From JASSUD01 sp031963445 (GTDB taxonomy: Bacteria; Pseudomonadota; Gammaproteobacteria; Burkholderiales; Burkholderiaceae), in the NCBI GenBank assembly GCA_031963445.1, contig JASSUH010000001.1:1178001-1242000 (forward strand): DNA of 64,000 nucleotides, in the 5' to 3' direction. The position numbers were made by a program, and so were the translations under genes. The stretch's first letter is position 1. Each line of letters opens with the position of its first letter. Shown here in pieces: positions 8,262 through 18,099 of this stretch. The notes under the pieces are model-generated. The model was not told the origin of the DNA. It did not search any database and was given only the letters and a program-made list of their open reading frames with translations.

Positions 8262-11200
8262 ATGAGATCATTTTCATCTCAAAATCTTGTTGGGAAAAAT
8301 ACCATTTCTTCTATTAGAGAATCGCCCAAAAAGCCAGACCTCAGTCAAGTAAATAAGCGCGCGAGCTCACCCTTATCTATTCAAACAAATTCCATACGCA
8401 TTAAGCCGTTAATTTCTAAGCAATCAGTTTTAAATGCCAAAGAAAAACAGGTCGAACGCACGCCGGAGGCGACTGCGCTGGTTTACGAAGATCAGGTGCT
8501 CAGTTATGCCGAACTGAATGCGCGAGCGAATCGCCTGGCGCACCGGCTGATTGAATTGGGCGTTATGCCGGATCAGTGCGTCGCGATTTGTGTGGCGCGT
8601 AGTCCTGCGCTGGTGGTTGGGCTACTGGCGATTTTAAAAGCAGGGGGAGCATATGTGCCCCTTGATCCGGCATATTCGAGTGAGCGTCTTACCCATATTC
8701 TTACTGATGCGGCACCGACGATACTGCTCGCTGATGTGGCTGGTCGCACGGCATTGGATGAAGCAGCCCTATCCTCAATAACCGTGCTCGATCCGAATGA
8801 GCTATCAGAGTCAGCCAGTACCAATCCGAAGATCGCTCACCTCCGTTCAGATCATTTGGCTTATGTCATCTACACTTCGGGCTCCACGGGTGTGCCCAAA
8901 GGGGTGATGGTTGAACACAGTGAAGTCACTCGTCTGTTTGAAGCCACCGCATCTTGGTACCACTTTGACCAGCACGATACATGGTGTCTATTTCACTCTT
9001 TTGCTTTCGACTTCTCAGTCTGGGAATTATGGGGTGCTTTGCGGTATGGCGGAAAGCTTGTCATCGTTCCTCATCAAATTGCTCGCTCACCGCAAGAATT
9101 TTATCGTTTGCTTTGTGAGCAAGGCGTCACGGTATTGAATCAGACACCGAGCGCTTTTAAGTCATTGATTGCTTGCCAAGCGCAAAGCGCATTAAGTGAC
9201 CGTTTACGTTATGTGATTTTCGGCGGTGAAGCGCTCGAACCAGCTAGTTTGCAAGCGTGGTATGCGACACGTTCTGAGCATTCGCCGCAATTGGTGAACA
9301 TGTATGGCATTACTGAAATTACCGTGCATGCCACTTACTGTCCTCTGCAAAAACAGGATAGCGAGCAAGCGAGTAGTCCTATTGGGAGAAGAATACCGGA
9401 TCTTAAAGTCTACCTATTGGATGCTTATAGTCAGCCTGTTCCCCTGGGCGTGGCGGGAGAGTTATACATAGGCGGAGCTGGTGTTGCACGTGGTTATCTG
9501 AACCGCCCTGAATTGACTGCTGAGCGTTTTTTGTCCGATCCGTTCAGTGAAGAGGCCAATGCTCGTATGTACAAAACGGGAGACCTGGCGCGTTACTTGG
9601 CCGATGGGAGTCTGGAGTTTTTAGGCCGTAATGATCACCAGATCAAGATCCGTGGATTTAGAGTCGAGCCAGGTGAGATCGAAGCGCGCTTGATTGACCA
9701 TCCGCAGGTGCGTGAAGCAGTCGTGCTCGCGCTGGGTGAGGGAAGTGATAAACGGTTGATCGCGTATGTAGTGGCTGAGGCTGATGATCAGCTTGCCTCT
9801 ACTTTGCGGGCACACCTCACAACCAAACTGCCTGACTATATGATGCCGGCTGCTTTCGTACGGCTGGATGCATTGCCACTCACCCTGAATGGGAAGTTAG
9901 ATCGACGAGCATTACCGGCACCCAATGAGGAGGCTTTTGCCTGTCAGGTATATGAAGCGCCGCAGGGTGAAATGGAGAAAACGCTGGCTGCAATTTGGTC
10001 TGAATTGCTCAGGGTTGAACGAATCAGTCGTCATGACAATTTCTTCGCCCTTGGTGGCCATTCACTACTTGCTGTGCGTTTAATGAATCGGATTGCCTCG
10101 TTGGGCGCTGGATTGCCTCTGGCGGTGCTGTTCGCGTCCCCCAACCTGGCCTCATTTGCCGCAGCAGTGAGCGAACACTTGTCTGAGGCAAACCCTTCTT
10201 TCCCTGCTATCGCCCCAGTGTCTCGCGAGGAAGTTTTACCGCTATCTTTTGCCCAGCAACGCCTGTGGTTCCTGGCCCAACTTGATGGCGTCAGTGACAT
10301 TTATCATGTGCCACTGGCGATTCGCTTGAATGGCGCTCTGGATCGAGCTTCGTGGCAGCGCGCCTTGGATACAGTATTTGCGCGCCACGAAGCGCTGCGC
10401 TCTATTTTCGTGGTGGTTGAGGGTCAACCTCAGGTCCAGCTACTGGCGCACGAGTCAGGCTTTCCAATGCGCTGCCATGATTTGCGCCAGGACCAAAACA
10501 CTATTGAACAGCTGGAGCGCTTGAGTATTGAAGAGGCTTATGCCCCATTCGATTTAGCCCAGGGTCCGCTGATTCGTGCGAGTCTGATCCAACTCGCTGA
10601 CGACGAGCATGTGTTTTTACTCACCCAACACCATATTGTTTCAGATGGCTGGTCGATGGGTGTGCTTCTGCATGAATTAAATACGCTATATGCCGCCTAC
10701 CGAACAGGGAATGCTGATCCGCTCCCCCCGTTAACAATCCAATATCCCGATTACGCTGCTTGGCAACGGCAATGGCTTTCAGGGGAAAGGTTGCAGGCCC
10801 AAAGCGATTATTGGCGTACCACATTAGCTGATGCGCCGGTGCTGCTTAATTTGCCGACCGATCGGCCGCGTCCCGCTCAGCAATCCTTTGCCGGGGCGCA
10901 AGTGCCCATTCGTCTTGATGCACAGATGACAGGCGCACTCAAACAACTCAGCCATAAACATGGCACAACCCTGTTTATGACGCTATTGGCTGCGTGGGGC
11001 GCAGTTTTATCTCGACTTTCCGGTCAAGACGATATGGTGATTGGCACGCCTAGCGCGAATCGCGCCCATCCTGAGATCGAATCCCTGATTGGCTTTTTTG
11101 TCAACACGCTAGCGTTACGCCTTGACCTGTCAGGCGAGCCTAATACGGTCGAATTGCTTGAACGCATCCGACGTACTACGTTGGATGCTCAAGCGCATCA

Positions 11201-14200
11201 GGATCTGCCTTTTGAGCAGATGGTAGAGATCGTCCAGCCACCGCGCAGACTAGACCATACGCCACTCTTCCAGGTGCTGTTTGCCTGGCAGAATAATGAA
11301 ATGGGAGGGTGGCATTTACCTGCACTGAAAGCAACATCGGTTATATCAACCTACGATGTTGTCAAATTCGATCTTGAACTGGATCTACGAGAGGTGGGCG
11401 AGGAGATCATCGGCGAGTTGCGTTATACAACAGCCTTGTTCGATCGTCAGACCATTGAGCGGCAGCTGGGTTATCTGCATGCGATGTTGCGCGCGATGGT
11501 AAGTGATGCGCAGCCAAGCCTTGCTAAGGTGGATCTCCTTGCACCCGCTGAACGTAAGCTCTTGCTTGAAACCTGGAATGCGACGCAACAGGATTATCCG
11601 CAACATCAATGTGTTCACCAGTTGTTTGAAGAACAGGTCGAACACACACCAGAGGCGATTGCGCTTGTTTACGAAGATCAGGCGCTCAGTTATGCCGAAC
11701 TGAATGCGAGGGCGAATCGTCTTGCGCATCGCTTGAGTGAGTTGGGTGTTGGGCCAGATAAACGTGTAGCGATCTGTGTCGCACGTAGTCCTGCAATGGT
11801 GGTGGGGCTACTGGCAATCCTAAAAGCGGGGGGCGCTTATGTACCCCTTGATCCGGCATATCCGAGTGAGCGCCTGGTACAGATTCTTGCTGATGCAACA
11901 CCGACAATACTACTAGCGGATACCACTGGCCGCACAGCATTGGGTGAGGCAACCCTAGCTTCAATAACTGTGCTTGATCCAAATGAACTGCCAGACTCAC
12001 TCATCACCAATCCGCATATACCCAAACTCCGTTCAGATCACCTGGCCTATGTAATCTATACCTCCGGCTCCACCGGCACACCCAAGGGTGTGATGATGGA
12101 ACATCGCGCCATCGTCAATCTCACTCTCTCGCCACTAGCTTGTTTTGGGGCTAACTCATCTAGTCGGATCTTGCAGGTCGCTTCGCTTAATTTTGATGTC
12201 AGTATCTGGGAAATATTCATCGCCCTAGGCTACGGCGCGAGTTTGTATTTACTGTCTGAAGTTGTCCGTCGCGATCGAAATGAACTGTGGAATTATTTGG
12301 AAAGACATGCGATTACGCATGCTATCTTGCCGCCCGCGTTGCTGCAAAATGGTGAAAATTTACCCAACCTAGGCAGACCCCTCACCTTCATTTTGACAGG
12401 TGAAGCATCCAGCGCGGCACTGCTGCAAAACTTAAGCCACCACGGAGTCGTTTTTAATGCTTATGGGCCCACAGAAACTCATGCGGTAACCGTTTGGGCT
12501 GCTGAAGCGCATCACCTGAATCATGGAGTGGTCTCTATTGGCCGGCCAATTTCCAATACCCAACTCTATGTGCTTGATGCCCACGGCCAGCCTATGCCAT
12601 TGGGCGCCGTGGGCGAACTGTATATAGGCGGAGCGGGTGTCGCGCGTGGCTATCTGAACCGTTCCGAATTGACCACTGAGCGGTTCTTGCTTGATCCATT
12701 CAGCAATCAAACCAACGCTCGAATGTATAAAACGGGTGACCTCGCCCGTTATCTGCCCGATGGCAATCTCGAGTTCTTAGGGCGCAATGATCATCAGATC
12801 AAGATCCGCTGGTTTAGGATAGAGCTCAGTGAGATCGAGGCGCGCCTGCTCGAACATCCGCAAGTGCGGGAAGCAGCGGTGCTCGCGCTGGGTGAAGGAA
12901 GTGATAAGCGCCTAGTTGCGTATGTGGTGGCTGAGGCTGGCGAACAGCTTGCCTCTGTATTACGTACTCACCTTGCGGCCAGGCTGCCTGAATACATGAT
13001 ACCCGCTGCCTTCGTGCGCCTGGATGCATGGCCGCTGACGCCGAATGGCAAGCTTAATTGGCAAGCGCTGCCCGCGCCGAGTGAAAGCGCTTTTGCCCGT
13101 CAGGCGTACGAAGCGCCACAGGGAGAAATTGAAATTGCACTGGCGGCTATCTGGGCTGAGCTACTGAAGGTCGAACGGGTTAGTCGTCATGATAATTTCT
13201 TCGCACTAGGTGGCCATTCTCTGCTTGCTGTGCGGTTAATGAATCGGATTACGTCGTTGGGCGTTGAATTGCCCTTAGCAGTGCTGTTTGCCTCACCCTC
13301 CCTCTCAGACTTTGCGGCAGCGGTGAGCGAACGTTTGATTCAAGCAAACTCCTCTTTCTCTACCATTGTCCCGGTATCTCGCGATGGCGCCTTACCGTTG
13401 TCATTCGCCCAACAACGACTATGGTTCCTCGCTCAATTCGCCCAGGGCAGTAATAACTATCATATTCCGCTGGCTATCCGCTTGCGAGGCGCCTTGGATA
13501 CAGTATTTGCGCGTCACGAAGCACTGCGCTCTATTTTCGTGGTGGTTGAGGGTCAACCTCAGGTCCAGCTACTGGCGCACGAGTCAGGCTTTCCAATGCG
13601 CTGCCATGATTTGCGTCAGGATCCAAACGCTATTGAACAGCTGGAGCGCTTGAGTATTGAAGAGGCTTATGCCCCATTCGATTTAGCCCAGGGTCCGCTG
13701 ATTCGTGCGAGTCTGATCCAACTCGCTGATGACGAGCATGTGTTTTTACTCACCCAACACCATATTGTTTCAGATGGTTGGTCGATGGGCGTGCTTTTGC
13801 ATGAATTAAATGCGCTATATGCCGCCTACCGAACAGGGAATGCTAATCCGCTCCCGCCATTGACGATCCAATATCCCGACTACGCTGCGTGGCAACGGCA
13901 ATGGCTCTCAGGGGAAAGGTTGCAGGCCCAAAGCGATTATTGGCGTACCACCTTAGCTGATGCGCCGGTGCTGCTTAATTTGCCGACCGACCAGCCACGT
14001 CCTGCTCAGCAATCTTTTGCTGGAGCGCAAGTACCCATTCGTCTTGATGCGCAGATGACGCGTTCGCTTAAACAGCTGAGCCAAAAATACGGCGTAACCG
14101 TGTTTATGACGCTATTGGCGGCGTGGGGCGCAGTCTTATCTCGACTCTCCGGTCAAGACGATATGGTGATTGGCACGCCTAGCGCGAATCGCACCCATCG

Positions 14201-17200
14201 TGAGATCGAGTCCCTGATTGGCTTTTTTGTGAATACGCTAGCGTTACGCCTTGACCTGTCCGGCGAGCCTAATACGGTTGAATTGCTTGAGCGCATCCGA
14301 CGCAGTACGCTGGCGGCACAAGCGCATCAAGATCTGCCTTTTGAGCAGGTGGTAGAGATTGTTCAACCACCGCGCAGGCTGGACCATACCCCGCTCTTCC
14401 AAGTGATGTTTGCTTGGCAGAGCAATGAGGAGGGCGAGTGGCATTTACCCAATTTGGAAGTCACGCCAGTTGCCTTGAACTACGATATGGTCAAGTTTGA
14501 TCTTGAACTGGGTCTACGAGAGGTGGGCGAGGAGATCATCGGCGAGTTGAGTTATGCGACTGCGTTGTTTGATCGGCAAACCATTGAGCGTCAGGTGGGG
14601 TATCTGTATGCGATGTTAAAAGCGATGGTGAGCAATGTGCAGTCAAGCCTTGCTAAGGTGGATATCCTTGCACCGGCTGAACGTAAGCTCTTACTCGAAA
14701 CCTGGAATGCGACGCAGCAGGATTATCCAAAACATCAATGTGTTCACCAGTTGTTTGAAAAACAGGTCGAGCGCACGCCGGAGGCGACTGCGCTGGTTTA
14801 CGAAGATCAGGTGCTCAGTTATGCTGAACTGAATGCGAGGGCGAATCGTCTGGCGCATCGCTTGATTGAGTTGGGCGTTGGACCCGATCAGTGCGTCGCG
14901 ATTTGTGTGGCGCGTAGTCCAGCGCTGGTGGTTGGGCTACTGGCGATTTTAAAAGCAGGGGGAGCGTATGTGCCGCTTGATCCGGCGTATTCGAGTGAGC
15001 GTCTTACCCACATTCTTACTGATGTAGCCCCGACGATATTGTTAGCAGATGGGGCTGGACGCACGGCATTGGATGAAGCAGCCCTATCCTCAATAACCGT
15101 GCTCGATCCGAATGAGTTACCGGAATCAGCCATTACCAATCCACATGTTCCTGGGCTGAACTCAAGCCACTTGGCCTATGTCATCTACACTTCGGGCTCC
15201 ACGGGTGTGCCCAAAGGGGTGATGGTTGAGCACAGTGAAGTCACTCGTCTGTTTGAAGCCACTGCATCTTGGTACCACTTTGACCAGCACGATACATGGT
15301 GTCTATTTCACTCTTTTGCTTTCGATGTTTCTGTCTGGGAGCTATGGGGTGCTTTACGGTATGGTGGAAAGCTTGTCATCGTTCCTCATCAAATTGCTCG
15401 CTCGCCGCAAGAACTTTACCGTTTGCTTTGCGAGCAAGGCGTCACGGTATTGAATCAGACACCGAGCGCTTTCAAGCCATTGATTGCCTGCCAGGCGCAA
15501 AGCGCATTAAAAGACCGCTTACGCTACGTTATTCTTGCGGGCGAGACACTCGAGCCGGCTAGTTTACAGCCATGGTATGCGACCCGTTCTGAGCATTCGC
15601 CGCAATTGGTGAACATGTACGGGCCGACAGAAATCACTGTATATGCCACTTACCGTCCTCTGCAAAAACAGGATAGCGAGCAAGCGGGTAGTCCTATTGG
15701 GAGAAGGATTCCGGATCTTAAAGTCTACCTATTGGATGCTTATAGCCAACCTGTGCCCTTGGGTGCAGTGGGAGAGTTATACATAGGTGGAGCTGGTGTT
15801 GCACGTGGCTATCTGAACCGCCCTGAATTGACTGCTGAGCGTTTCCTCCCCGATCCATTCAACGATGAAGCCAATGCGCGGATGTATAAGACGGGCGACC
15901 TGGCACGCTATTTACCCGATGGCAATCTAGAGTTTTTAGGCCGCAATGATGATCAAGTGAAGATTCGTGGATTTAGGATTGAACCGGGTGAGATCGAAGC
16001 CCGCTTGCTTGAACATCCGCAAGTGCGTGAAGTTGCGGTGTTTGCGTTGGGTGAGGGGAGTGATAAACGTTTGGTTACGTACGTGGTGGCTGAAGCTGAC
16101 GAGCAATTGGCTTCGACGTTGCGAGCCCACCTGACAGCCAAGCTGCCTGACTATATGATGCCGGCTGCTTTTGTTCGGCTGGATGCGTTGCCACTGACAC
16201 CCAATGGCAAATTGGATCGACGAGCCTTACCCGCACCTGATGACGAAGCCTTTGCCCGTCAGGTGTATGAAGCACCACAGGGAGAAATCGAAACGACATT
16301 GGCGAACATCTGGGCTGAGCTGCTTAAGGTTGAACGAATCAGTCGTCATGACAGCTTCTTCGCACTGGGTGGACACTCGCTACTTGCAATACGGATGGCC
16401 AGCCGTATTCGTAACACCTTAGGTAATGAGATATCTGTGCGCACGCTATTCGATGCACCTACCATTGCGGGATTGGCGCAACGCTTACTTAAATCAGATG
16501 GCGTTCAAGCCAATTCGTATGATGTTTTACTTCCTATTCGATCAGAAGGCAGTCGACCACCTCTTTTCTGTTTCCATCCCGGCGGCGGCCTGAGCTGGTG
16601 TTATACCAGGCTATCTCAACATTTAGACAAGGATCAACCTATCTATGGTCTGCAGGCCCGTGGGTTCAATGACATATCGCAGCCTGCGGAAACAATTCAC
16701 GCTATGGTGTCAGACTATATTAAGCAGATTCGCCGTATTCAACCTAACGGCCCTTATTATCTGCTCGGATGGTCCTTTGGCGGTAGCATCGCACATAGCA
16801 TTGCAACACAACTCGAGCAACAAGGTGAAAGAGTGGCATTTCTCGCTTTGCTAGATACTCATTTAACTCCTCCTAAGCTGGATCAGGCCGATCAGGTAGA
16901 TGCCGAAATTCTCCGCAGCGACTTTGCCGCTCTCTACGGAGAAGAAAATATTCCAAATAGGGAGGATGATTTATGGGAAAAAATGGCAAATGTGTTCAAA
17001 AACAATGCTCGCCTTTTTGAGAGTTTTTCCCCGCTCCTTTATAGCGGTGACCTGCTTTTCTTTCGTGCAACGATACCGCAAAAGGAATCTATTCCGGTAA
17101 CCTCTCCTGACTTATGGAAGCCTTACGTTCTTGGGGATATCGAGGTTTGCAATATTCATTGTAATCACGAAGACATGGCTGAGCCTACGCCGATGGCTGA

Positions 17201-17276
17201 AATCGGCCTTATTCTGGCCAAAAAGCTTAATAAATTACAGAAGCAACAACCTTCTCAAAGCGAAGTAGCGATCTAG
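8262..17276 (+). CDS. three-module non-ribosomal peptide synthetase, A-T-C-A-T-C-A-T-TE
   Basis: The protein has about 3,004 residues. The ATG at 8262 has GGAG 8 bases upstream; another in-frame ATG lies at 8229. Approximate domains: A1 63-553, T1 570-640, C1 650-1090, A2 1110-1610, T2 1618-1690, C2 1703-2140, A3 2150-2655, T3 2670-2740, TE 2760-2990. All T domains carry LGGHSL; both C domains carry HHIVSDG (from about 790 and 1833); the TE has GWSFGG with Ser2838. There is no starter C and no epimerase, so A1 loads the first residue. Pocket residues read by eye give A1 DFWNIGMVHK, a threonine code; A3 DVWNIAMVYK, Thr-like but altered; A2 about DVWIITAAVK, unassigned. A tripeptide product released by the TE is predicted. 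C2 carries a 9-residue deletion, and the A8 motif of A2 is unusual. Confidence 0.93.
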   Translation: MRSFSSQNLVGKNTISSIRESPKKPDLSQVNKRASSPLSIQTNSIRIKPLISKQSVLNAKEKQVERTPEATALVYEDQVLSYAELNARANRLAHRLIELGVMPDQCVAICVARSPALVVGLLAILKAGGAYVPLDPAYSSERLTHILTDAAPTILLADVAGRTALDEAALSSITVLDPNELSESASTNPKIAHLRSDHLAYVIYTSGSTGVPKGVMVEHSEVTRLFEATASWYHFDQHDTWCLFHSFAFDFSVWELWGALRYGGKLVIVPHQIARSPQEFYRLLCEQGVTVLNQTPSAFKSLIACQAQSALSDRLRYVIFGGEALEPASLQAWYATRSEHSPQLVNMYGITEITVHATYCPLQKQDSEQASSPIGRRIPDLKVYLLDAYSQPVPLGVAGELYIGGAGVARGYLNRPELTAERFLSDPFSEEANARMYKTGDLARYLADGSLEFLGRNDHQIKIRGFRVEPGEIEARLIDHPQVREAVVLALGEGSDKRLIAYVVAEADDQLASTLRAHLTTKLPDYMMPAAFVRLDALPLTLNGKLDRRALPAPNEEAFACQVYEAPQGEMEKTLAAIWSELLRVERISRHDNFFALGGHSLLAVRLMNRIASLGAGLPLAVLFASPNLASFAAAVSEHLSEANPSFPAIAPVSREEVLPLSFAQQRLWFLAQLDGVSDIYHVPLAIRLNGALDRASWQRALDTVFARHEALRSIFVVVEGQPQVQLLAHESGFPMRCHDLRQDQNTIEQLERLSIEEAYAPFDLAQGPLIRASLIQLADDEHVFLLTQHHIVSDGWSMGVLLHELNTLYAAYRTGNADPLPPLTIQYPDYAAWQRQWLSGERLQAQSDYWRTTLADAPVLLNLPTDRPRPAQQSFAGAQVPIRLDAQMTGALKQLSHKHGTTLFMTLLAAWGAVLSRLSGQDDMVIGTPSANRAHPEIESLIGFFVNTLALRLDLSGEPNTVELLERIRRTTLDAQAHQDLPFEQMVEIVQPPRRLDHTPLFQVLFAWQNNEMGGWHLPALKATSVISTYDVVKFDLELDLREVGEEIIGELRYTTALFDRQTIERQLGYLHAMLRAMVSDAQPSLAKVDLLAPAERKLLLETWNATQQDYPQHQCVHQLFEEQVEHTPEAIALVYEDQALSYAELNARANRLAHRLSELGVGPDKRVAICVARSPAMVVGLLAILKAGGAYVPLDPAYPSERLVQILADATPTILLADTTGRTALGEATLASITVLDPNELPDSLITNPHIPKLRSDHLAYVIYTSGSTGTPKGVMMEHRAIVNLTLSPLACFGANSSSRILQVASLNFDVSIWEIFIALGYGASLYLLSEVVRRDRNELWNYLERHAITHAILPPALLQNGENLPNLGRPLTFILTGEASSAALLQNLSHHGVVFNAYGPTETHAVTVWAAEAHHLNHGVVSIGRPISNTQLYVLDAHGQPMPLGAVGELYIGGAGVARGYLNRSELTTERFLLDPFSNQTNARMYKTGDLARYLPDGNLEFLGRNDHQIKIRWFRIELSEIEARLLEHPQVREAAVLALGEGSDKRLVAYVVAEAGEQLASVLRTHLAARLPEYMIPAAFVRLDAWPLTPNGKLNWQALPAPSESAFARQAYEAPQGEIEIALAAIWAELLKVERVSRHDNFFALGGHSLLAVRLMNRITSLGVELPLAVLFASPSLSDFAAAVSERLIQANSSFSTIVPVSRDGALPLSFAQQRLWFLAQFAQGSNNYHIPLAIRLRGALDTVFARHEALRSIFVVVEGQPQVQLLAHESGFPMRCHDLRQDPNAIEQLERLSIEEAYAPFDLAQGPLIRASLIQLADDEHVFLLTQHHIVSDGWSMGVLLHELNALYAAYRTGNANPLPPLTIQYPDYAAWQRQWLSGERLQAQSDYWRTTLADAPVLLNLPTDQPRPAQQSFAGAQVPIRLDAQMTRSLKQLSQKYGVTVFMTLLAAWGAVLSRLSGQDDMVIGTPSANRTHREIESLIGFFVNTLALRLDLSGEPNTVELLERIRRSTLAAQAHQDLPFEQVVEIVQPPRRLDHTPLFQVMFAWQSNEEGEWHLPNLEVTPVALNYDMVKFDLELGLREVGEEIIGELSYATALFDRQTIERQVGYLYAMLKAMVSNVQSSLAKVDILAPAERKLLLETWNATQQDYPKHQCVHQLFEKQVERTPEATALVYEDQVLSYAELNARANRLAHRLIELGVGPDQCVAICVARSPALVVGLLAILKAGGAYVPLDPAYSSERLTHILTDVAPTILLADGAGRTALDEAALSSITVLDPNELPESAITNPHVPGLNSSHLAYVIYTSGSTGVPKGVMVEHSEVTRLFEATASWYHFDQHDTWCLFHSFAFDVSVWELWGALRYGGKLVIVPHQIARSPQELYRLLCEQGVTVLNQTPSAFKPLIACQAQSALKDRLRYVILAGETLEPASLQPWYATRSEHSPQLVNMYGPTEITVYATYRPLQKQDSEQAGSPIGRRIPDLKVYLLDAYSQPVPLGAVGELYIGGAGVARGYLNRPELTAERFLPDPFNDEANARMYKTGDLARYLPDGNLEFLGRNDDQVKIRGFRIEPGEIEARLLEHPQVREVAVFALGEGSDKRLVTYVVAEADEQLASTLRAHLTAKLPDYMMPAAFVRLDALPLTPNGKLDRRALPAPDDEAFARQVYEAPQGEIETTLANIWAELLKVERISRHDSFFALGGHSLLAIRMASRIRNTLGNEISVRTLFDAPTIAGLAQRLLKSDGVQANSYDVLLPIRSEGSRPPLFCFHPGGGLSWCYTRLSQHLDKDQPIYGLQARGFNDISQPAETIHAMVSDYIKQIRRIQPNGPYYLLGWSFGGSIAHSIATQLEQQGERVAFLALLDTHLTPPKLDQADQVDAEILRSDFAALYGEENIPNREDDLWEKMANVFKNNARLFESFSPLLYSGDLLFFRATIPQKESIPVTSPDLWKPYVLGDIEVCNIHCNHEDMAEPTPMAEIGLILAKKLNKLQKQQPSQSEVAI

Positions 17277-17457
17277 CCTTGTATCTTATGTGCTGTGGTG
17301 GTTAGCTTCCGCCACCTGAGGTAAAGGAAGCTTCCACCTAGCCTTAAGGCCTGGGCCTTGTAATCGAGATTAATCCCTCGTTTTAGCGAGCAGTCAGTTA
17401 AGCAAAAATTTTGCCTAGTACGGGGTGAATGATGACTGAATCATCAGGTCTGATCAG
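17277..17457. other. non-coding stretch after NRPS
   Basis: No gene is visible. The stretch contains a short inverted motif (GAGGTAAAGGAAGCTTCC region) but no clear terminator with a T-run. It precedes the thioesterase relic. Confidence 0.4.
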
Positions 17458-17592
17458 TGGAAGCCTTATGTGCACAGAGATATTGAAATTCATGATATCC
17501 ATTGCGAACATACTGACATAGATCGGCCGGAGCCGATCGCCGAAATTGGCCGGGTATTGGCTAATAAATTGGAACAATTACAAAAAGGTTAG
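17458..17592 (+). pseudogene. relic of an NRPS thioesterase C-terminus
   Basis: Forty-four codons from TGG to TAG read WKPYVHRDIEIHDIHCEH, then PEPIAEIGRVLANKLEQLQK. They align with the last 45 residues of the NRPS at 8262-17276 (WKPYVLGDIEVCNIHCNH, then PTPMAEIGLILAKKLNKLQK). The match is clear but well diverged, so this is not a fresh duplication. It is the tail of a second, otherwise lost NRPS or thioesterase gene. No start codon or upstream thioesterase sequence remains. Confidence 0.75.
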
Positions 17593-18099
17593 TCCCCGCA
17601 AAATGAAGCTCTTCATGCGCTGACGCGAATGAGCTGTTTTTAGTTCAAAAGAAATTTCGCACTAGCTGAATTGAAGCATCGAGGCAAGGGTGTACGTGAG
17701 GCCCTTGTCTCAATGGGCGCCCAGTCACGCCATTAGTGCCGATTTCAGCATCAATCTTACTGGCTTGGTTAAGCTTTGTTGAGAGAGTGTGCAGGTTTTG
17801 TATTGGTCACCCAATAACCTCAAGAATCATGCTCAGGGACATGAGATAGTTAAAGCTAGGTTGGTCCGATTACTGTGCAGTTCGCATCAATTGGACAAGG
17901 TTTGCGAAGATTTTCAAACTTGAAATAAAAGAATGATTGGCTTTAATGCCTCAAGCGATAAGGAGCGAATAATGACTAAAGCATCAAGTAAGTTCAGTAA
18001 AAAAAGATACTTATCAGAATTTAATAAGGGCCCACTTCTGTCAGCATAGGCTATGTAGAAGTTGTGAAGCGCTTAACAACACCAAGTAGTACGCTAGAT
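17593..18099. other. gene-poor stretch with one 25-codon ORF
   Basis: No recognisable gene. At 17972-18049 (+) a 25-codon ORF follows an AAGGAG ribosome-binding site 6 bases upstream and may be the stub of a lost gene start. Its first codons, ATGACTAAAGCATCAAG, resemble ATGACTGAATCATCAGG near 17433, just before the thioesterase relic, so this intergenic sequence may itself be partly duplicated. Confidence 0.35.

Noticed and set aside
11385..12025. Several open frames on the minus strand inside the NRPS gene
   Set aside because: They follow codon periodicity of the long + strand gene, recur in each duplicated module, and have no homology I recognise.
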